Shown piece after piece: positions 44,691 through 52,053 of a stretch of 64,000 nucleotides of DNA. Both the position numbers and the translations under genes were made by a program. The stretch covers positions 2,542,001 to 2,606,000 of the forward strand of contig NZ_QEES01000002.1 of the NCBI RefSeq assembly GCF_003115775.1, read 5' to 3'. Within the stretch, counting starts at the first letter, position 1. The number at the start of each line of letters is the position of its first letter. This DNA is from Cellulomonas sp. WB94. Its GTDB lineage: Bacteria; Actinomycetota; Actinomycetes; Actinomycetales; Cellulomonadaceae. The notes below the pieces were generated by a model. It did not search any database. It had not been told where the DNA came from and was given only the letters and a program-made list of their open reading frames with translations.

Positions 44691-46514
44691 GTGCGCGACG
44701 GGCTCGACCTGCGCCTCGTGCCGTCGGCGTGCGCGGCCTGGCTGGCCGCCACCGCCGTCGTGGTGATGTCGCCGCGGGTCGCGTGCGTGCTCGCCGCCGT
44801 TGCCGGCGCCGCCTGTGCCGGAACAGTCGCGCTCACCCGGCGGCGCGGTCGGTTCGTGTCCGTCGACGTCGAGGTGGTCGGGCCGCCGGGGATCCAGGAC
44901 CGGACGGGGACAGTCGGGCGGGCCGGTGCGGTCGGGCGGGCCGGTGCGGTCCGGCAGGCCGGGGCAGTCGGCCAGGTCGTCCTTGTTCTGGCCGCGCTCA
45001 GCGTCGTGCTCGGGACCGGGGCAGCCCAGCTCGTCGCGCGCCAGGCGGGCGGCATCGCCACGCTCGCCGCCGACCGGGCCGTCGTCCGGGTGACCGGGAC
45101 CGTCGACAGCGATGCTGTGCCGATCGCGAGCTCATGGCCAGGGGCCCCCGCGAGGTACCGGATCGCAGTCTCGACCCGGAGCGTGGAGGCGAGCGGTGCC
45201 GAGAGCACGTCGGCCGCACCGGTCGTGGTCCTCGGGGGGAGCGGATGGTCGGACGTGGTCTACGGCAGCCAGGTCGCCGCGTCCGGGAGGCTGGCGGCCG
45301 CCGAGCCGGGCTCGCGTGCCGTCGCGATCCTCGTCGCGTCGGGGCCGCCGACGGTACTCGCCGAACCCGGGCCGTGGATCGCCTGGGCCGCGCCGGTGCG
45401 TTCGGCACTCGTCGACATCGCATCGACACTGCCGGGGGACGCGGGCGCACTGCTCCCTGGTGTCGCTGTGGGGGACACCTCGTCGATGCCGACCGACCTC
45501 GCCGACGCGATGCGAGGAGCGGGTCTCACGCACCTGACGGCGGTGTCGGGTGCCCACTTCGCGCTCGTGGGGGCCGCTGTGCTGGCCTGCGCGGGCGCCG
45601 TGCGGCTGCACCGGCGGTTGCGGGTGGTCGTCCTCGTCGTGACACTGACCGGCTTCGTCGTGCTGGTCCATCCGGGCGCCAGCGTGCTGCGCGCCGCCGC
45701 GATGGGTGCGGTGGGCGTCGGCGGGCTCGTCGTCGGGCGGCCGGCTCGGGCGATGCCGGCGCTCAGCGCCGCGGTCGTCGCGCTGCTCGTCGCCGACCCA
45801 TGGCTGGCACGAGAGATCGGGTTCGTCCTGTCGGTGCTGGCGACCGCCGGGCTGGTGCTCCTTGCGAAGCCGCTGGCGGCACGGTGGTCGGGTGCGGTCG
45901 GCACGCCGGTCGCCTATGCGCTCGCGGTCCCCGTCGCGGCACAGTGCGTCTGCGCGCCCGTCATCATCCTGCTCAGCCCGACGGTCTCGACGTACGCGGT
46001 GCCCGCGAACCTCGTCGCGGACCTGGCGGTCGCGCCCGCGACCGTCGTCGGGCTGCTCGCCGCTCTGGTCGCACCGTGGTGGCCGGCAGCTGCCGCGGTG
46101 CTGGCGGCCGTGGCGGGCGCCGCCTGCTGGTGGATCGGAGCCGTTGCGCGGACTGCGGTCGCGCTGCCGGGCGCACGGGTGGCCTGGCTGGCGGGCCCGC
46201 TCGGAGCTGCGCTGCTCGCCGTCGCGACTGCTGCGCTTCTCGCCCTGGTCCTGCGCGAACGGCCCGAGCGCTCCGACGCGTCCGTTGCCGTGGGGCGCTC
46301 CGTGCGCGAACGTGCCCGTCAGTCGGCCATGGCACTCTTGGTGCGTGCCACCCGCGACGCGATCCCACCGAACGACCGGAAGACCACCGAGCGGTGGGCC
46401 GGCTACCGGGCTCACGTGGGACGACGCACAGCTCGCGCCCGTCGTGCTCGTGTCCGGCGCCGAGGAGCTTCTCGCCGACCGGGCCGTCGACCGTCTCATC
46501 GGGCTGGCCCGTGA
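44691..46514 (+). CDS. comEC: ComEC/Rec2 family DNA-uptake channel protein (no MBL domain)
   Basis: A 607-residue polytopic membrane protein. The DUF4131-like N-terminal half contains an OB-type region, and the competence domain runs from about 240 to 520 with LTHLTAVSGAHFALVG, the ComEC signature. The metallo-beta-lactamase domain found in long ComEC proteins is absent, as in some actinobacterial homologues. It starts GTG 3 bp after comEA. The reading frame continues 170 bp into holA; the last 55 residues are Arg-rich and look like out-of-frame holA, so the true C-terminus may differ. Confidence 0.87.
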   Translation: MRDGLDLRLVPSACAAWLAATAVVVMSPRVACVLAAVAGAACAGTVALTRRRGRFVSVDVEVVGPPGIQDRTGTVGRAGAVGRAGAVRQAGAVGQVVLVLAALSVVLGTGAAQLVARQAGGIATLAADRAVVRVTGTVDSDAVPIASSWPGAPARYRIAVSTRSVEASGAESTSAAPVVVLGGSGWSDVVYGSQVAASGRLAAAEPGSRAVAILVASGPPTVLAEPGPWIAWAAPVRSALVDIASTLPGDAGALLPGVAVGDTSSMPTDLADAMRGAGLTHLTAVSGAHFALVGAAVLACAGAVRLHRRLRVVVLVVTLTGFVVLVHPGASVLRAAAMGAVGVGGLVVGRPARAMPALSAAVVALLVADPWLAREIGFVLSVLATAGLVLLAKPLAARWSGAVGTPVAYALAVPVAAQCVCAPVIILLSPTVSTYAVPANLVADLAVAPATVVGLLAALVAPWWPAAAAVLAAVAGAACWWIGAVARTAVALPGARVAWLAGPLGAALLAVATAALLALVLRERPERSDASVAVGRSVRERARQSAMALLVRATRDAIPPNDRKTTERWAGYRAHVGRRTARARRARVRRRGASRRPGRRPSHRAGP

Positions 46515-47376
46515 GCGCGACGCCGGCGTCGAGGTCACCCGGCTCGACGCGAGCGAGTATGCGGCGGGCACGCTCGGTGTCGTGACGAGCCCGTCGCTCT
46601 TCGCCGAGGACCGGGTCGTGGTCGTGGCCGGTGTGGAGCGTGCGACGGACGAGCTGATCGAGGACGCGCTCGCCTACCTCACGGCACCGCAGCAGGACGT
46701 CACGCTCGTCCTGCGCCACGCGGGAGGGCAGCGCGGCAAGAAGCTGCTCGACGCCTTGCGCGCCGGTGACGGTGTCGTCGTGGCGTGCGAGCCGGTGAAG
46801 AAGGACGCCGACAAGACGGCATTCGTGACGGCGGAGCTTCGCCGCGCGGGGCGTCGTGCGAACGCCGCGGCGGTGCGCGCGCTGGTCGACGCGGTGGGCA
46901 GCGACCTGCGTGAGCTCGCGTCGGCGTGCGCCCAGCTCGCGGCCGACACCACCGGTGCGATCGGTGTCGACGTCGTCGAGCGGTACTACGGGGGACGCAT
47001 CGAGGCAACGGGATTCCGGGTCGCCGACGCGGCTGTCGAGGGGGATGCCGGGCAGGCGGTCGCGCTGCTGAGGCACGCGCTCGCCACCGGGGTCGACCCG
47101 GTGCCGATCGTGGCTGCGCTCGCGGCCAAGCTCCGCATCCTCGCCAAGGTCGCGGCGACGCGCGGGCGCGGCTCGGCGGCGGTCCGTGACCTGGGACTCG
47201 CACCGTGGCAGGTGGACCGGGCCCTACGGGACCTGACGCGCTGGACGCCCGAGTCGCTCGCGGCGGCGATCACAGCAGTCGCGCAGGCGGATGCCGAGGT
47301 CAAGGGTGCGAGCCGCGACCCCGAGTTCGCGGTCGAGCGCGCCGTTCTTCGCGTCGCGTCAGCGCGTTCGCGGTGA
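46345..47376 (+). CDS. holA: DNA polymerase III subunit delta
   Basis: A 343-residue clamp-loader subunit. It begins (GTG at 46345) MPPATRSHRTTG, then GLTWDDAQLAPVVLVSGAEE, the usual actinobacterial HolA start, followed by LLADRAVDRLI and the AAA-fold without a functional Walker A, as expected. The C-terminal collar domain runs to GASRDPEFAVERAVLRVA. With HolB and DnaX it opens the sliding clamp. The start lies within the comEC frame, so the two overlap by 170 bp. It is convergent with the EAL gene, overlapping it by 18 bp. Confidence 0.95.
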   Translation: MPPATRSHRTTGRPPSGGPATGLTWDDAQLAPVVLVSGAEELLADRAVDRLIGLARERDAGVEVTRLDASEYAAGTLGVVTSPSLFAEDRVVVVAGVERATDELIEDALAYLTAPQQDVTLVLRHAGGQRGKKLLDALRAGDGVVVACEPVKKDADKTAFVTAELRRAGRRANAAAVRALVDAVGSDLRELASACAQLAADTTGAIGVDVVERYYGGRIEATGFRVADAAVEGDAGQAVALLRHALATGVDPVPIVAALAAKLRILAKVAATRGRGSAAVRDLGLAPWQVDRALRDLTRWTPESLAAAITAVAQADAEVKGASRDPEFAVERAVLRVASARSR

Positions 47377-48144
47377 GGGGACGGCGGGGGCGCGCTCGAA
47401 CACCATCGTCGGCTGGACGATGTTGCCCTGGAACAGCGTGAAGCCGGCGGCGGCGCACCTGTCGAGAGTCGCGTCGTCCTCGACGCGCTCTGCCACCAGG
47501 ACAGCACCGAACCGTGCGGCGAGCCGGATCAGCGCAGTCCCCTGCCGGGCGAGGTCGCGGATGTCGAGCTTCACGTAGTCAGCGTGGGGGAGCAGGGCGA
47601 CCTGGTCGTCGAGCCCGGCGAAGTCGTCGATGGCGATCCGGTACCCGCGAGCCCGCAGGGCCTTCACGCCCGCGAGGACCGCGGGGTCGGCCCGGACGGA
47701 CTCGACGATCTCCAGGACGAGGCGCGCCGGGTCGAGCGGCAGCGACAGCTCGCCGACCAGGTACGAGCGGGTCACGTTGACGAACGCCAGGTGGTCGGCG
47801 GCGACGCTCGCGACGCCGGAACCGCCGAACACGCAGTCGAGCACCGCCGCAGTCGCTCCGTCCTGCCGCGCGGGCGTCCAGCGGTCGACCCGTACGGGCC
47901 GACGGGACGGCGCGCGGTAGAGGAACTCGTAGCCGATGGTCCGGCCGGCCGATGTGACGATCGGTTGCCGACCGAGCCGGGTGCGCCAGGTCGCGGCTGA
48001 GCTGGGCGCGCGCGGCGCCGTGTCGGCGGCGATCCACTCGACGGACGCGGACGCGGGGGCGGCGAAGGCAGGGCGGAACGGCACGCCACGGACCGTCCAT
48101 GGGTCATGGCGAGCTGAGTGCCGTTCGACGGGGAGGCTGCTCAC
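47359..48144 (-). CDS. EAL-domain protein, catalytic residues conserved
   Basis: A 261-residue, one-domain EAL protein without GGDEF, PAS or membrane helices. Positions of the usual cyclic-di-GMP phosphodiesterase residues are filled: Glu73 in GYEFLYR (the EAL motif), Asn123 in FVN, Glu145 in VLEIVES, Asp173-Asp174 in AIDDFAG, Lys192 in YVKLD, Glu219 in VAERVED and Gln239 in FQGN. It may therefore hydrolyse c-di-GMP, although the motif is EFL and the fold is shorter than usual. GTG start overlaps the upstream EAL gene stop by four bases (GTGA). Confidence 0.85.
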   Translation of the reverse strand: MSSLPVERHSARHDPWTVRGVPFRPAFAAPASASVEWIAADTAPRAPSSAATWRTRLGRQPIVTSAGRTIGYEFLYRAPSRRPVRVDRWTPARQDGATAAVLDCVFGGSGVASVAADHLAFVNVTRSYLVGELSLPLDPARLVLEIVESVRADPAVLAGVKALRARGYRIAIDDFAGLDDQVALLPHADYVKLDIRDLARQGTALIRLAARFGAVLVAERVEDDATLDRCAAAGFTLFQGNIVQPTMVFERAPAVPSPRTR

Positions 48145-48884
48145 GCGACACGTCTCGCGATCCGGGCCGCGGACCTGTCCAGGACGGTGGGCGGCTCGAG
48201 CAGGTTGCCTTGCAGAAGATCGAAGCCCAGGTCGCAGCTGTGCTCGAGCAGCCAGCTGTGCTCGACGAACTCCGCGATGAGCAGCGCGCCGTACGAGCGG
48301 GCGAGCTCGACGACGGGCCGACCCTCGACGTCGAGGTCACGGACGTCGATCTTGACGAAGTCGGCATGGGGGAGAAGGAGTCGCTGCGAGGGCCGGCTGA
48401 CGAACCCGGGCACGGCGATCCGGAACCCACGGTCGCGCAGGTTCCGGAGGGAGCCGATCAGCTGGTGGTCGATCTCGACGTGCTCGGCGACCTCGATGAC
48501 GAGCCGGTCCGGACGTTCGGGGATCGGAAGCTCGCCCATGAGGTAAGCGCGCGGGAACCGGACGAAGAGCCACCGGCCCTGCGAGACGTCCTCGAAGTTC
48601 GTCCGCCCGAAGGTCGATCGGAGCACGTGGGCAGTGGCTCGTTCGTGCTGGAACTCGCTCCACGAGCCCGACACGAGCGGTTCGAGGGTGGGGGAGCGGT
48701 AGGAGAGCTGGTAGGCGAACGGCCGCAGCCGGTTCGTGAAGATGCCCTGTCGACCGATCAGCACGGGTTCGTGGGCGACGTGCTGGTCCCACTCGCGCTG
48801 CGCGCAGTCCGGGATCGCCGCATCGACGGCAGCGGCAAGCTGCGTCTCGGGCTCCCACCAGGACTCGTCAGTCATGTAGACCAT
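48141..48884 (-). CDS. Degenerate EAL-domain protein (predicted inactive)
   Basis: A 247-residue homologue of the next gene. It keeps the fold (RLVIEVAEHVE, LPHADFVKIDVRDL, LIAEFVE, LLQGN), but the EAL glutamate is Gln59 (YQLSYR), the FVN asparagine is Arg109 and the DDFG aspartates are replaced (VPGFVS). Catalysis is thus unlikely; it could bind c-di-GMP or form a heterodimer with the active-looking partner. The ATG at 48884 or the one at 48875 could be the start; neither has a clear Shine-Dalgarno. It is divergent from a small secreted peptide gene. Confidence 0.82.
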   Translation of the reverse strand: MVYMTDESWWEPETQLAAAVDAAIPDCAQREWDQHVAHEPVLIGRQGIFTNRLRPFAYQLSYRSPTLEPLVSGSWSEFQHERATAHVLRSTFGRTNFEDVSQGRWLFVRFPRAYLMGELPIPERPDRLVIEVAEHVEIDHQLIGSLRNLRDRGFRIAVPGFVSRPSQRLLLPHADFVKIDVRDLDVEGRPVVELARSYGALLIAEFVEHSWLLEHSCDLGFDLLQGNLLEPPTVLDRSAARIARRVA

Positions 48885-49011
48885 GACACCACACGCTGTC
48901 GAACATGACACTCACCCATCTGTGTGACCCCCGGGTGAAGATGGTTCGTGTGGCGCGCGTGGCGCTGTGCGTGCGGTCGAGCGGACGGTCGGAACTCACC
49001 CGCCAAGTGCG

Positions 49012-49070
49012 CGACAAGTCCGTCGCCGAGCCGTCATAATATTGCTGACATCAAGTCAGTCCACTGTGAC
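49012..49070 (+). promoter_or_regulatory. Promoter and palindromes upstream of the 45-aa peptide gene
   Basis: GCGACA (49012-49017), 17 bp, CATAAT (49035-49040) form a good promoter in a locally AT-rich patch (CATAATATTG). Downstream of the predicted start of transcription lies the perfect inverted repeat CTGAC-ATCAA-GTCAG (49045-49059), overlapping GTCA-N8-TGAC (49055-49070), which abuts the AGGAG ribosome site at 49071. The GACAT...CAGTC spacing resembles the site at the regulator promoter 300 bp downstream. Confidence 0.5.
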
Positions 49071-49082
49071 AGGAGACCTATC

Positions 49083-49220
49083 GTGCGCATCACCGTGAAG
49101 TCCGCAACCGCCGTCGTCCTCGCCGTGCTCATCTCGATCAGTGCTGCCACCACCTCCCAGGCCTCCGAGTACACGCCGCTCGGCGGTGCCACCGGTTGCT
49201 GCCGCGACATCATGAAGTGA
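49083..49220 (+). CDS. 45-residue secreted peptide precursor, candidate signal peptide
   Basis: GTG start seven bases after AGGAG. The product is MRITVKS, then a hydrophobic core (ATAVVLAVLISISAA), then TTSQA, a textbook Sec signal with a likely cleavage after Ala27 (S-Q-A). The mature peptide would be SEYTPLGGATGCCRDIMK, 18 residues with adjacent Cys39-Cys40. A short exported peptide immediately upstream of an XRE-TPR regulator is the arrangement of RRNPP quorum-sensing pairs, so it may be a pheromone precursor; an antimicrobial or metal-binding peptide is the alternative. Too short for most gene finders. Confidence 0.7.
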   Translation: MRITVKSATAVVLAVLISISAATTSQASEYTPLGGATGCCRDIMK

Positions 49221-49257
49221 CGACGGGGGTGACCGCGACGAACGCGGCACTCTCGCC

Positions 49258-49303
49258 TGGCGTGGTGGTGGCGGGGACGTGCCCGTTCCCGCCCACCACG
49301 CCA
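49258..49303 (+). terminator. Hairpin between the peptide gene and the XRE-TPR gene
   Basis: TGGCGTGGTGG (49258-49268) pairs with CCACCACGCCA (49293-49303), and an inner GGCGGG/CCCGCC continues the stem after a 2-nt bulge. It begins 38 bp after the peptide stop, without a U tract. It probably ends the peptide transcript, so the regulator needs its own promoter. Confidence 0.65.
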
Positions 49304-49349
49304 AGTCGCCGCGTGAGATGGTTGCCTGGAGTGAATCTCGACCAAGATG

Positions 49350-49381
49350 CAGACATTCTCATCAGTCACAGGTACAGTGAC
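49350..49381 (+). promoter_or_regulatory. Promoter and operator of the XRE-TPR regulator gene
   Basis: CAGACA (49350-49355), a 17-bp spacer and TACAGT (49373-49378) form a promoter that would start transcription at or next to the ATG at 49387 (leaderless). The palindrome GTCACAGGTACAGTGAC (49365-49381) spans the -10 element; seven of eight arm positions excluding the centre pair in the outer part. A bound regulator would block its own transcription. Confidence 0.55.
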
Positions 49382-49386
49382 CCAAC

Positions 49387-50718
49387 ATGACGACCATTGC
49401 TGACCGAGTCCGCCAGGGGCGGATCGATGCAGGCCTCTCCCAGACGGCCCTGGCCGGAGGGGCCTTCTCACCGAGCTACATCTCGCTCATCGAGGCCGGT
49501 CGACGCGAGCCGACCGACGCGGCGCTCGCTGTCCTCGCCGCCCGGATGGGTTCGACGGTGGAGTTCCTCAAGTTCGGTGCCGACGGCCCGAACGAGGCTC
49601 GGACCCGTCTCGAGGTCGACTTCGCCAAGCTCGACGTGAAGTCGGGCGCGGCCGCGTCGGCTCGCGAGCGCATCTCGCGTCTCGACCTCGACCGTGTGAC
49701 GCACGCGCTCAAGGTGGAGGCTCTGCTGACCCTTGCCCGAGCCCACGAGGGTCTCGGTGATCTGGAGTCGTCGGTCGCCATCCTCGAGCCGCTGCTCGTC
49801 GACGCGCAGGCTCGCGGGCACCACCTCGACGCGGCGGGCGTCGCGACGGGCCTGGTCGCCTCGTACCTCGAGGCCGGCGACCTGCACCGGAGCATCGAGG
49901 TGGGCGAGCGCGTGGTCCTCGACCTTGAGAAGGCGGGCCTGTCCGGGACGGACGAGCACCTGCGACTGGCCTCGACCCTGCTCTGGGCCTACGTCGAGCG
50001 CGGCGACCTCCTGTACGCCACGCACCGCGCCTCGGAGCTGGTGCGGCAGGCCGATGAGCAGGGCACACCGCGCGGTCGGGGCAGCGTCTACTGGAACGCC
50101 GCGCTCGTCGCGGAGCAGCGTCGTGACTACGACCTCGCTCAGCGCTACACCGAACGGGCGCTGGCGCTGCTCGACGGCGGCGAGGTGAGCCGGGACGTGC
50201 CGCGGCTGCGACTCAACTACGCATGGCTGCTGCTCCGGAGCGATCCGGCAGAGCCGATCGAGGCGCTCCACCAGCTCGAGCTGGCCACTCCCGACCTTGT
50301 GGCGTCGGGCTCCGAGGTCGAGCTGGCGCGGGTCGATGTCGAACGGTCGCGGGCGCACCTCCTGCTGGGCGACTCCGACGAGGCGGAGCGGTGTGCGCGA
50401 GCAGCCATCGTCCGTCTCGGTGACCAGCCTCGTCTGGAGAAGGCAGTCGCCCAGCTCGCGCTGGGGGACGCGCTGCACACGAAGGGCGACATCGTGGCGT
50501 CGGCCGAGGCCTACAAGTGGGCAGCCGACATGCTCGGGATGATGTCCGCGAGCCGGCAGTCGGCGGCCGCATGGCGTGAGCTCGGAGACCGGCTCCTCGG
50601 CAACCGCGACATCGCCGGCGCGGCTGAGGCGTTCGACCGGGCGCTGCGGGAAGCCGGGTTCCGGCCGTCTGTCCCGGCCGCGCTGCTCGAGGCGTGGAGC
50701 GGGTCCTCGGCGAGCTGA
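49387..50718 (+). CDS. XRE-family regulator with TPR repeats (RRNPP-like receptor)
   Basis: A 443-residue protein: an N-terminal helix-turn-helix (about 3-62; IADRVRQGRIDAGLSQ, then SPSYISLIEAGRREPT) followed by an all-helical region (about 85-435) with tetratricopeptide-like pairs such as ALLTLARAHEGLGDLESSVA and RYTERALALL. This is the architecture of Rap/Rgg/NprR/PlcR peptide receptors and of some actinobacterial regulators. There is no Shine-Dalgarno; a promoter -10 element eight bases upstream suggests a leaderless mRNA. A 45-residue secreted peptide gene lies immediately upstream. DNA target and ligand are not known. A perfect terminator follows. Confidence 0.9.
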   Translation: MTTIADRVRQGRIDAGLSQTALAGGAFSPSYISLIEAGRREPTDAALAVLAARMGSTVEFLKFGADGPNEARTRLEVDFAKLDVKSGAAASARERISRLDLDRVTHALKVEALLTLARAHEGLGDLESSVAILEPLLVDAQARGHHLDAAGVATGLVASYLEAGDLHRSIEVGERVVLDLEKAGLSGTDEHLRLASTLLWAYVERGDLLYATHRASELVRQADEQGTPRGRGSVYWNAALVAEQRRDYDLAQRYTERALALLDGGEVSRDVPRLRLNYAWLLLRSDPAEPIEALHQLELATPDLVASGSEVELARVDVERSRAHLLLGDSDEAERCARAAIVRLGDQPRLEKAVAQLALGDALHTKGDIVASAEAYKWAADMLGMMSASRQSAAAWRELGDRLLGNRDIAGAAEAFDRALREAGFRPSVPAALLEAWSGSSAS

Positions 50719-50763
50719 TCGCCCGGCCCCGCCGGTCGGGGCGGGTCGCACGGCGAGAAGGTC

Positions 50764-50815
50764 GGACAACGAGGAAGGCGTCACCCCGTAGGGGGTGACG
50801 CCTTCCTCGTTGTCC
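50764..50815. terminator. Bidirectional terminator with perfect 24-bp arms
   Basis: Two perfect 24-bp inverted arms (50764-50787 and 50792-50815) around a 4-nt loop GTAG, located between the convergent XRE-TPR and rpsT genes. It starts with GGACAACGAGGAAGG. This is by far the longest stem in the window and probably serves both strands. Confidence 0.92.
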
Positions 50816-50862
50816 AGGGCTGCGTGTCCGGGACGTGCGCCGGTCGAAGACCGGCGGCGGAC

Positions 50863-51123
50863 TCAGAGGCTGCCGACAGCCTTCGCGAGAGCCGACTTCT
50901 TGTTCGCTGCCTGGTTGGCGTGGATGACGCCCTTGGACGCCGCCTTGTCGAGCTTGCGCGACGCCGAGACGAGGGCGACCGTTGCGGCGTCCTTGTCGCC
51001 ACCGGCGACAGCTTCGCGCACGCGGCGCACGTGCGTCTTGAGCTCCGACTTGACGGCCTTGTTGCGCAGGCGCGCCTTCTCGTTGGTGCCGATCCGCTTG
51101 ATCTGAGACTTGATGTTGGCCAC
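50863..51123 (-). CDS. rpsT: 30S ribosomal protein S20
   Basis: An 86-residue S20 with the family start [20 protein letters not shown] and the basic helical body to [11 protein letters not shown]. It binds 16S rRNA early in 30S assembly. The start is GTG at 51123 with AAGGAAG upstream; the frame runs open to 52761 but only this part is coding. It lies on its own, convergent with the XRE-TPR gene and 241 bp after the PemK-like gene. The gap between holds an inverted repeat (51230-51253) that could end the upstream gene or form part of the rpsT leader. Confidence 0.98.
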   Translation of the reverse strand: MANIKSQIKRIGTNEKARLRNKAVKSELKTHVRRVREAVAGGDKDAATVALVSASRKLDKAASKGVIHANQAANKKSALAKAVGSL

Positions 51124-51364
51124 GTATGGACTTCCTTGTGTGTTCGCCGGGGCGATCGATGAGGTCGTAGAGGGCTTGTCCAGCCCCGGGACTTGGGCGT
51201 GGGGACACCCGCGGTGAAGAACTGGATCTGTGCCCGCCGACCTGGGCGGACACGCGAGCGTCAAGAATAGCAGCCCGGGCCGCGAAGGCCCATTCCGCGC
51301 GGGCGGGCGTGGGCCGGAGCGGGGCCGCCCAGCGCGCGCCGACCTGCAGGCACTGCGACCGACG

Positions 51365-51925
51365 CTAGAGCTGCGCGACGACGCGGTCGAATGTCGCCTC
51401 GTCCATGATCGCGCCCTCCCGGCGGACCGCCCCCGGATCGATGCGGAGCACGCGGTCGAGGCGAACCTCGCTGGGGCGTCGCTGTGCGTCCCACGGGCCC
51501 GCACCGACGTCGAACCAGCGACGGCCCCACCGGGCCTCGTCGGCGGCGTCGCGGTCGTGGTCCTTGCTCGAGAGCATGAGCCCGAGCAACCACCGCGCGT
51601 CCTGACCGACGACGAGCACCGGGCGGTCCTTGCCCCGCGTCGGGTCGTCCTCGAACGGGACCCAGGTCCAGACGACCTCACCGTGGTCGGCGTCACCGTC
51701 GAGGTGGGGCGCGTACCGCGGGTGGACGACTCCTGTGAAGTCGCCGGGATACGGCGACCGGTCGGCGCGTGCGTGCGGGGCGGACGAGGTCGTGCGGCCC
51801 CGGGGTGCAGCGCGCGGTGCAGCGCGCGGCCCGCTCTCACGAGCCGGGCGTCCCGCCGACGCGACCACGGATCGAAGGATCTCCGCACCCGCACGGAGGA
51901 CTCGGTTCCACGTCGATTGCGCCAC
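51365..51925 (-). CDS. PemK/MazF-like family protein without visible antitoxin
   Basis: A 186-residue protein with an Arg/Pro/Ala-rich N-terminal extension (about 1-60) followed by a PemK/MazF-type barrel: [26 protein letters not shown], written here in parts as [19 protein letters not shown] near residue 88, then [13 protein letters not shown] and [14 protein letters not shown]. MazF toxins are endoribonucleases, but this long chromosomal actinobacterial form stands alone: no small antitoxin ORF precedes it. It may be a housekeeping derivative. ATG start at 51925. It is divergent from the ATP-grasp operon. Confidence 0.85.
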   Translation of the reverse strand: MAQSTWNRVLRAGAEILRSVVASAGRPARESGPRAAPRAAPRGRTTSSAPHARADRSPYPGDFTGVVHPRYAPHLDGDADHGEVVWTWVPFEDDPTRGKDRPVLVVGQDARWLLGLMLSSKDHDRDAADEARWGRRWFDVGAGPWDAQRRPSEVRLDRVLRIDPGAVRREGAIMDEATFDRVVAQL

Positions 51926-52053
51926 GTCGGCACCCTAACGACCGCGACCGTGCGACGCGACCGGCACCGGAGTGCCGGCGCCGTACGAGACCCGCCGGGG
52001 GCGGCGGGGCGTCCGACACATGCTGGTGACAAACGCGTACTAGGTTCCGGCGT

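Noticed and set aside
49196-49390. 64-codon frame between the peptide and XRE-TPR genes
   Set aside because: It spans the terminator hairpin and regulator promoter, has no ribosome site and no signal or domain.
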